A stretch of DNA of 18,180 nucleotides, from NCBI GenBank assembly GCA_023253795.1, contig JALRFG010000021.1:1-18180 (forward strand). The letters run 5' to 3'. The position numbers and the translations under genes are program-made. The stretch comes from Methylocystis sp. (GTDB taxonomy: Bacteria > Pseudomonadota > Alphaproteobacteria > Rhizobiales > Beijerinckiaceae). Position 1 is the stretch's first letter. Each line of letters opens with the position of its first letter. Shown in pieces: positions 14,413-18,180 of this stretch. The notes below the pieces were generated by a model. It saw nothing but the letters and a program-made list of their open reading frames with translations, made no database searches and was not told where the DNA came from.

Positions 14413-14892
14413 ATGCTCCAGACGCTCGACACCATGGAAATCGCCCTTTTTCTGGGGCTTGGCGTAATTTTTGCGGCGGGACTCGTCATTCTTTCGCGAT
14501 GGTCGAACACCCGACTGTCGCTGCTGGCCGCCTATGCGTTGATCGCTGTTAGCTTCCTTTATGTCGGTTTCGCCACCAGCGCCGAGCAGTCGGGAACCTG
14601 GGTCGGCTTCGAGATGACCGGCGTCGCCATTTTCGGCACGCTCGCCGGCTTGTCGATGATCATGTCGCCCTGGTTCGTCGTCGCCGGACTGGCGCTGCAT
14701 CCGGTGTGGGCGTTGTACATCCATTATTACGGCGCTGGCCGCGATTTCGCGCCGGGGCCTTTCGTCTGGGCGACCGCCGGTTTTGACGTCGCCGCCGCGC
14801 TGGTCGTGGCCTTTATGATCCTCACCGCGAAAAACGACGTGGCGTCCGCCGCCGGTCAATCCGCGCGCAAGCGCAAGGGAGAAGGTCGATGA
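14413..14892 (+). CDS. Small multi-spanning membrane protein of unknown function
   Basis: This is a 159-residue hydrophobic protein with about five predicted membrane segments (around residues 9-28, 35-55, 66-85, 86-103 and 118-140) and a short basic cytoplasmic-looking tail (ARKRKGEGR). The block ALHPVWALYIHYYGAG, with several His/Trp/Tyr residues between helices, is the most distinctive part. I do not recognise the family with confidence; DUF6010 is a guess from the LHPVW...HHY pattern. Its last codons overlap the bioB start (ATGA), so it is co-transcribed and probably translationally coupled with biotin synthase, which is the main reason to trust it as a gene. The start could also be the ATG seven codons downstream; neither has a strong ribosome binding site. 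Confidence 0.8.
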   Translation: MLQTLDTMEIALFLGLGVIFAAGLVILSRWSNTRLSLLAAYALIAVSFLYVGFATSAEQSGTWVGFEMTGVAIFGTLAGLSMIMSPWFVVAGLALHPVWALYIHYYGAGRDFAPGPFVWATAGFDVAAALVVAFMILTAKNDVASAAGQSARKRKGEGR

Positions 14893-15872
14893 ACGCGCCC
14901 GCCGATTTCGCCATCCGTCACGACTGGACCGTCGACGAAATCGTTGCGCTTCATGATCTGCCGTTGCTTGACCTGATCGCGCAGGCCAACGCCATTCATC
15001 GCCGTTACCATGACGTCAACAATGTGCAGAAAGCCGCATTGATGTCGATCAAGACGGGCGGCTGCCCGGAGGATTGCTCTTACTGCCCGCAATCGGCGCA
15101 TCATCGCGAAGTTAAGCTCGACCGCGTCGACCTGCTGGAGACCAAAGAAGTTCTCGCGGCGGCGAAAGTGGCGAAAGACGCCGGCGCGGATCGTTTCTGC
15201 ATGGGCGCCGCCTGGCGTTCGGCGCCGAAGGACAAGCGCTTCGACGATGTCGTCGACATGGTGCGCGGCGTGCGCGAGCTCGGCATGGAAGCCTGCGTCA
15301 CCCTTGGCATGGTGACGCCGGATCAGGCGCATAAGCTCGCCGAAGCGGGTCTCACCGCCTATAATCATAATCTCGACACCGGCCCGGAATTTTACGGCGA
15401 CATCATCTCCACCCGCACCTATCAGGATCGACTGGAGACGCTGAAAGCGGTGCGCGGCGCAGGTCTGGAGATGTGCTGCGGCGGCATCATCGGGATGGGC
15501 GAAAGCGTGCGTGATCGCGCTGGAATGTTGCAGGTGCTGGCCGGATTCGATCCGCATCCCGAAAGCGTGCCGATCAACACGCTGGTCGCCGTTGAAGGCA
15601 CGCCGCTTGCCGAACGCGAGAAGGTCGATCCGCTTGATCTCGTGCGCATGATTGCGGCGACGCGCATCGTGATGCCCAAGGCGCGCGTGCGGCTTTCCGC
15701 CGGCCGTTCCTTCCTGAGCCGCGAAGCGCAAATTCTTTGCCTTGTCGCCGGCGCGAATTCGATCTTCTACGGCGAGAAGTTGCTCACCACGGCCAACGCC
15801 GGCGAGAACGAGGACGACGCGCTGTTCGCCGCATTGGCCCCGCGTGATACGGGCGCGCTTGCGGCGTCCTAA
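14889..15872 (+). CDS. bioB: Biotin synthase
   Basis: BioB is a radical SAM enzyme that inserts sulfur into dethiobiotin, the last step of biotin synthesis. This 327-residue protein has the radical SAM cluster motif CPEDCSYCPQS (C-x3-C-x2-C, about residues 59-69), the biotin-synthase motif YNHNLDT, the Arg/Cys-containing segments that hold the auxiliary [2Fe-2S] cluster (MGAAWRS, EACVTLGMV, CCGGIIGMGES) and the C-terminal RLSAGRSFLSREAQ plus FYGEKLLTT. Length is typical. The ATG overlaps the upstream membrane-protein gene (ATGA), with GGGAGAAGG as ribosome binding site. No other bio genes are in the window. Confidence 0.97.
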   Translation: MNAPADFAIRHDWTVDEIVALHDLPLLDLIAQANAIHRRYHDVNNVQKAALMSIKTGGCPEDCSYCPQSAHHREVKLDRVDLLETKEVLAAAKVAKDAGADRFCMGAAWRSAPKDKRFDDVVDMVRGVRELGMEACVTLGMVTPDQAHKLAEAGLTAYNHNLDTGPEFYGDIISTRTYQDRLETLKAVRGAGLEMCCGGIIGMGESVRDRAGMLQVLAGFDPHPESVPINTLVAVEGTPLAEREKVDPLDLVRMIAATRIVMPKARVRLSAGRSFLSREAQILCLVAGANSIFYGEKLLTTANAGENEDDALFAALAPRDTGALAAS

Positions 15873-15898
15873 GTCCGCAGACGACGAGAGCGCAGCGC

Positions 15899-16741
15899 GT
15901 GACCCATTCTCATCGCTTTCTGCTCGCGGGCGTTATGGGATGGCCGATCGCGCATTCGCGCTCGCCGAAAATTCATAACTACTGGCTCGCTCAGCATGGC
16001 CTCGCCGGCGTCTATGCGCCGCTCGCCGTTGAGCCGGGTCGGCTGGAGACGGCGTTGCGCGCCCTGCCGGCGCTCGGTTTTGCGGGCTGCAATCTCACAA
16101 TTCCGCATAAAGAGGCGGCGTTACCTTTTCTCGACATCGTCGAGGATAACGCCCGGCGCATTGGCGCCGTGAATTGCGTTGTCGTCGGGCCACGCGGGGA
16201 ATTGATTGGCCGCAATTACGATGGATTTGGTTTTGTCGCCGCGTTACGCGAGGCTGCGCCGGATTGGCGAGCCGGTGATGCGCCCTGCGTCGTCATTGGC
16301 GCCGGCGGCGCCTCACGCGCCATTCTCTCCGGACTGATCGAAGCCGGCGCGCGCGATATTCGTTTGTTCAATCGTTCGCCCGAGCGCGCTGTGGCGCTGG
16401 CCGAACTATTCGGCGCGCCGGTCGTCGCGCTGCCGTGGGCGCAACGCAATGACGCGCTCGCCGACGCCGGTCTTGTCGTCAACGCCACCAGTCAGGGCAT
16501 GGTCGGTCAAGCGCCGCTTGACCTCTCGCTTGCGGCGCTGCCCAAGTCTGCGCTGGTTTGCGACATTGTTTACGCGCCGCTGGAGACGCCCCTGCTCGCC
16601 GAAGCGCGCCGGATCGGCGCGACGCCTGTCGATGGGCTGGGCATGTTGTTGCATCAGGCGCGGCCAGCCTTTCGCGACTGGACCGGGATCATGCCCGAGG
16701 TGACGCCGCAACTGCGCGCGGCCATTGTCGTGACGCTGTGA
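15899..16741 (+). CDS. aroE: Shikimate dehydrogenase (NADP+)
   Basis: AroE reduces 3-dehydroshikimate to shikimate with NADPH in aromatic amino acid synthesis. This 280-residue protein shows the shikimate-binding SRSPKIHN near the N-terminus, catalytic lysine in NLTIPHKEAALP, the nucleotide-binding loop IGAGGASRAIL, NRSPERA, NATSQGM, DIVYAPLETPLL and the C-terminal GLGMLLHQARPAFRDWTG. It begins with GTG at 15899; GAGAG lies about 9 nt upstream. It follows bioB by 26 nt on the same strand, so it is probably the last gene of a membrane protein-bioB-aroE unit, and it ends at a bidirectional terminator. Confidence 0.96.
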   Translation: MTHSHRFLLAGVMGWPIAHSRSPKIHNYWLAQHGLAGVYAPLAVEPGRLETALRALPALGFAGCNLTIPHKEAALPFLDIVEDNARRIGAVNCVVVGPRGELIGRNYDGFGFVAALREAAPDWRAGDAPCVVIGAGGASRAILSGLIEAGARDIRLFNRSPERAVALAELFGAPVVALPWAQRNDALADAGLVVNATSQGMVGQAPLDLSLAALPKSALVCDIVYAPLETPLLAEARRIGATPVDGLGMLLHQARPAFRDWTGIMPEVTPQLRAAIVVTL

Positions 16742-16746
16742 GTCAT

Positions 16747-16781
16747 AAAAAAACGGCGGCCGATCCGGCCGCCGCAATTTT
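16747..16781. terminator. Bidirectional intrinsic terminator between aroE and the phasins
   Basis: A perfect 9-bp stem, CGGCGGCCG / CGGCCGCCG, with a 3-nt loop (16754-16774) has seven A residues on its left and CAATTTT on its right. Read on the minus strand it ends in T7, a strong terminator for the phasin transcript. On the plus strand it ends with AATTTT and can stop the aroE transcript. It sits between the two convergent stop codons. Confidence 0.85.
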
Positions 16782-16798
16782 CGATTTTATGAGCTTGA

Positions 16799-17248
16799 TC
16801 AGGCCGCCGCGCGCATTCCGCACAGCGGCGCGACATTGAGGCTCGCAAGTTGATGCGTCAGCGCGACGAGATCGCGCGACTGGCGTCCGAAGCTTTCGAA
16901 ACATTCCGTCGCGAAACGCGTCTGCAACGCGATCGCTTCCTCGACGCTTTTGGCGCCAGAGAGGCTTTCCACATGCGTTAGAAACGCATTGAGATTCTCG
17001 TCCCAGATTTCGAGCGATTTTTTCGCGAACGGGCTGGCGTCGACGAAAAGTCCCGCCGCATAGCCGAAAGGCTCAACCGTTTCTTCGACGTCAGCTTTGA
17101 GAACCGGCGCCGTTACGATCGCCGGGACGATCGGCTCCGCCTCAACGGCGGCGACGATCGTTTCCCCGGGCGCAGGCGTCGCGACCGGCTTGAGATGCGC
17201 AGGTTCGACGGTTCTGGGTTTTTTCACGTCGCTGTGATCCTTTGTCAT
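16799..17248 (-). CDS. Phasin family protein with Ala/Pro/Val-rich N-terminal extension
   Basis: This is a 149-residue protein. The C-terminal half (about residues 65-140), with FVDASPFAKKSLEIWDENLNAFL and AIALQTRFATECFESFGRQSRDLVAL, is the amphipathic helical phasin repeat found on PHA granule surface proteins. The first 60 or so residues are low complexity (many Val/Pro/Ala/Glu) and likely disordered, unlike the neighbouring phasin, which lacks such a lead. It has AGGAG 8 nt before the ATG. It lies 62 nt downstream of the other phasin on the same strand and is probably transcribed with it; the gap between them contains two hairpins. The specific role (size control, PHA depolymerase or synthase interaction) cannot be read from sequence. 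Confidence 0.85.
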   Translation of the reverse strand: MTKDHSDVKKPRTVEPAHLKPVATPAPGETIVAAVEAEPIVPAIVTAPVLKADVEETVEPFGYAAGLFVDASPFAKKSLEIWDENLNAFLTHVESLSGAKSVEEAIALQTRFATECFESFGRQSRDLVALTHQLASLNVAPLCGMRAAA

Positions 17249-17266
17249 CCGGTCGCTCCTTTTGTT

Positions 17267-17317
17267 CTGATCGTTTTTCCAACGATCAGGCCTTTGATCA
17301 GCTCTTGTGATCAGGCC
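17267..17317 (-). promoter_or_regulatory. Pair of hairpins between the two phasin genes
   Basis: Two adjacent inverted repeats fill the gap. One is GGCC-TT-TGATCA / TGATCA-GGCC (17289-17300 with 17308-17317; two-base bulge), which starts over the first phasin's stop codon. The other is a perfect 9-bp stem CTGATCGTT / AACGATCAG (17267-17275 with 17281-17289). They abut at 17289. On the minus strand no T-run follows, so complete termination is unlikely. mRNA processing or differential stability of the two phasin messages is a reasonable inference. Confidence 0.55.
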
Positions 17318-17670
17318 TTGCCGGTCGTGGATTTCTGGAAAGCCGAGCTCAGCTCTTTGGTCTGTTCCTGAAACGCGGAGAACTGCGACTTCAGGAACTC
17401 CGACTGAAGCTGAAACACTTCCTGCGGGTCCTTGGCCTGCACCAGCTTCTGCGCCAGATCGAAGGCAGCGTTGACATTCGTCTCGGCGTAGGACAGAGCC
17501 TTGGCGCCAACGTCCTTGGCGGCCGGCGGCACGAGCGGCAGGTCGGGGGTCGAATGGATCGCCTTCTGGGCGGCGCCAGCAAAGCCTTCGAAAGCCTTGC
17601 GGGCCTGTTCGACGCTCTTTTCGGCGAAGTCGCGGACTTCGTTGGGAACCTGATAAATCGGATCAGCCAT
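17311..17670 (-). CDS. Phasin (PHA granule-associated protein)
   Basis: This 119-residue, mainly alpha-helical phasin belongs to the short alphaproteobacterial type. MADPIYQVPNEVRDFAEKSVEQARKAFEGF is the usual N-terminal block, and AKDPQEVFQLQSEFLKSQFSAFQEQTKEL is the phasin helix that lies on the granule surface. It starts at 17670, where GAGGA lies about 10 nt upstream; the longer open frame into the promoter is not coding. It has a strong-looking promoter about 75-100 nt upstream and is first of two tandem phasin genes. Phasins coat polyhydroxybutyrate inclusions and are often among the most abundant proteins when carbon is stored. Confidence 0.93.
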   Translation of the reverse strand: MADPIYQVPNEVRDFAEKSVEQARKAFEGFAGAAQKAIHSTPDLPLVPPAAKDVGAKALSYAETNVNAAFDLAQKLVQAKDPQEVFQLQSEFLKSQFSAFQEQTKELSSAFQKSTTGKA

Positions 17671-17742
17671 CGCTTGAATTCCTCTGTTTCGTCTTATGAG
17701 CCGGGCGGAAATATTCGATCCCAGAAAGGTGACGATAGCGAG

Positions 17743-17771
17743 AATATAGACATTCTTTTGCTGCGATGCAA
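17743..17771 (-). promoter_or_regulatory. Promoter of the phasin genes
   Basis: On the minus strand TTGCAT (17771-17766) and TATATT (17748-17743) are separated by exactly 17 bp, a good sigma-70-type arrangement. It leaves a leader of about 65 nt before the phasin ATG. The -35 overlaps one copy of the TGCGATGC repeat. Confidence 0.65.
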
Positions 17772-17787
17772 TAAAATTGTGCGATGC
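17762..17787. promoter_or_regulatory. Tandem TGCGATGC repeats over the phasin -35 region
   Basis: TGCGATGC occurs at 17762-17769 and 17780-17787, 18 bp apart. In context they read CTGC-GAT-GCAA and GTGC-GAT-GCGG, close to the CTGC-N3/4-GCAG pattern described for PhaR, the PHA-responsive repressor of phasin genes in alphaproteobacteria. One copy overlaps the -35, where a repressor would block RNA polymerase. A PhaR operator is inferred from position and resemblance. Confidence 0.5.
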
Positions 17788-17810
17788 GGTATCTGGCCGC
17801 GTCAAAGCGG

Positions 17811-17833
17811 AAAAAAGGCCATGAATCAGGCCT
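17811..17833 (-). terminator. Weak terminator-like hairpin upstream of the phasin promoter
   Basis: On the minus strand AGGCC and GGCCT (17833-17829 and 17820-17816) form a 5-bp stem with an 8-nt loop, followed by T6 (17816-17811 region). No minus-strand gene precedes it in the window, so it may just insulate the phasin promoter or be chance. Confidence 0.3.
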
Positions 17834-18006
17834 GCGCGTCATGGACCCGGACTGGGCTGATCAGTTAAGCTTGGCGGATCAGAGACCCGTCGCAGCGCCC
17901 GGTTTCGACGGGGCGATACAGGGTAAACGGGGCGTTGATTGTCGACGTCCATGCGCCCTGAGGCGATCAGGCGGGCGGTATCAAGGATAGAACCGGAATC
18001 GATAGT
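17834..18006. other. Non-coding part of the phasin-sensor intergenic region
   Basis: The 336-bp gap 17671-18006 holds the phasin leader and promoter on its left. Its right part contains a 7-bp inverted repeat, CCCGTCG / CGACGGG (17884-17890 and 17904-17910), with a 13-nt loop. I see no credible open frame, tRNA or clear promoter for the plus-strand gene here. Confidence 0.4.
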
Positions 18007-18180
18007 GTGCTGACCGATGGGGACGATAGCCGCATTGCTGCGGAACTGATCGCCGCTGATCCGGCGTTCGCCGCGCTCGAAGCCTCGGGAGCGCCGATTC
18101 TGGCGGCGCTCGGTCATCCTTTCCGGATTGTGCATCTCAACGCCGCCGCGCGCGATATTTTTGGCGACGCCTCAACTGCT
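18007..18180 (+). CDS. N-terminus of a probable PAS-domain sensor protein (cut by right edge)
   Basis: From a GTG at 18007 the plus frame stays open for 58 codons to the edge: VLTDGDDSRIAAELIAADP, then ALEASGAPILAALG, PFRIVHLNAAARDIFGDAS. The last block has the shape of a PAS-domain start (a short strand, then N-A-A-A-R-x-I/L-F-G), common in alphaproteobacterial sensor histidine kinases. The kinase or output domain is outside the window, so the class is not proven. The frame is closed upstream by TGA at 17959-17961. No ATG lies between that stop and the GTG, and the ribosome binding site is poor, so the exact start is uncertain. Confidence 0.6.
   Translation, partial: MLTDGDDSRIAAELIAADPAFAALEASGAPILAALGHPFRIVHLNAAARDIFGDASTA

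Noticed and set aside
14856..15731. 291-codon minus-strand open frame opposite bioB
   Set aside because: Antisense shadow of biotin synthase; the plus strand carries the radical SAM cysteine motif and all family blocks.
17884..17910. Hairpin CCCGTCG / CGACGGG as a small RNA or riboswitch
   Set aside because: A single 7-bp inverted repeat with a 13-nt loop and no terminator or known riboswitch signature is not enough; it is only mentioned in the gap description.

Overview
The window is a high-GC stretch of ordinary chromosome. It most likely comes from an alphaproteobacterium of the order Hyphomicrobiales (Rhizobiales). Three things point there: the rimP-nusA-ylxR-infB operon with alphaproteobacterial-style extensions, the style of the proteins throughout, and tandem phasins, which indicate polyhydroxyalkanoate (PHA) storage. 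A free-standing phosphoenolpyruvate carboxylase plus phasins would suit a methylotroph or methanotroph relative (Methylocystaceae/Beijerinckiaceae), but that finer placement is inference only. I see no CRISPR array, insertion sequence, prophage, tRNA or rRNA.

Layout. (1) 1-3829, minus strand: the transcription/translation operon rimP > nusA > ylxR > infB, with infB running off the left edge. The junctions are tight (4-nt gap, GTGA overlap, ATGA overlap). The leader in front of rimP (about 3839-3951) holds a terminator-like hairpin ending only 9 nt before the rimP ATG, a second perfect hairpin and a GC palindrome. (2) 3973-5626, minus: a thioredoxin-reductase-like ferredoxin-NADP+ reductase and, upstream of it, an adrenodoxin-type [2Fe-2S] ferredoxin with its own terminator. 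(3) 5783-9255, minus: a four-gene MCE/Mla-type lipid transport operon in the order STAS-permease, ATPase, MCE protein, lipoprotein. (4) 9377-10360, plus: a dipeptide epimerase/DgcA-like enolase-superfamily enzyme with a TTG start, convergent with a small rhodanese (10367-10714, minus). (5) 10907-11357, plus: the remains of a PAS/EAL signalling gene with a stop codon and an out-of-frame internal deletion. (6) 11373-14198, minus: phosphoenolpyruvate carboxylase. (7) 14413-16741, plus: small membrane protein > biotin synthase > shikimate dehydrogenase. (8) 16799-17670, minus: two phasins, with a strong bidirectional terminator between them and aroE and a good sigma-70-type promoter upstream. (9) 18007 to the right edge, plus: the start of a probable PAS-containing sensor protein.

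How the genes work together. The first operon couples ribosome maturation (RimP), transcription elongation/antitermination (NusA) and translation initiation (IF-2). The ferredoxin and its neighbouring reductase could form an NADPH-to-ferredoxin electron chain. The Mla-like operon is a complete inner-membrane lipid transporter module in which a STAS domain fused to the permease probably replaces a separate MlaB. The phasins coat PHA granules.

I found no convincing new multi-gene system here. The parts most worth a second look are regulatory or degenerate: the rimP leader, the repeated TGCGATGC motif at the phasin promoter and upstream of the reductase, tandem 16-bp-spaced repeats in front of the lipid-transport operon, stacked hairpins between the phasins, and the decayed EAL gene.
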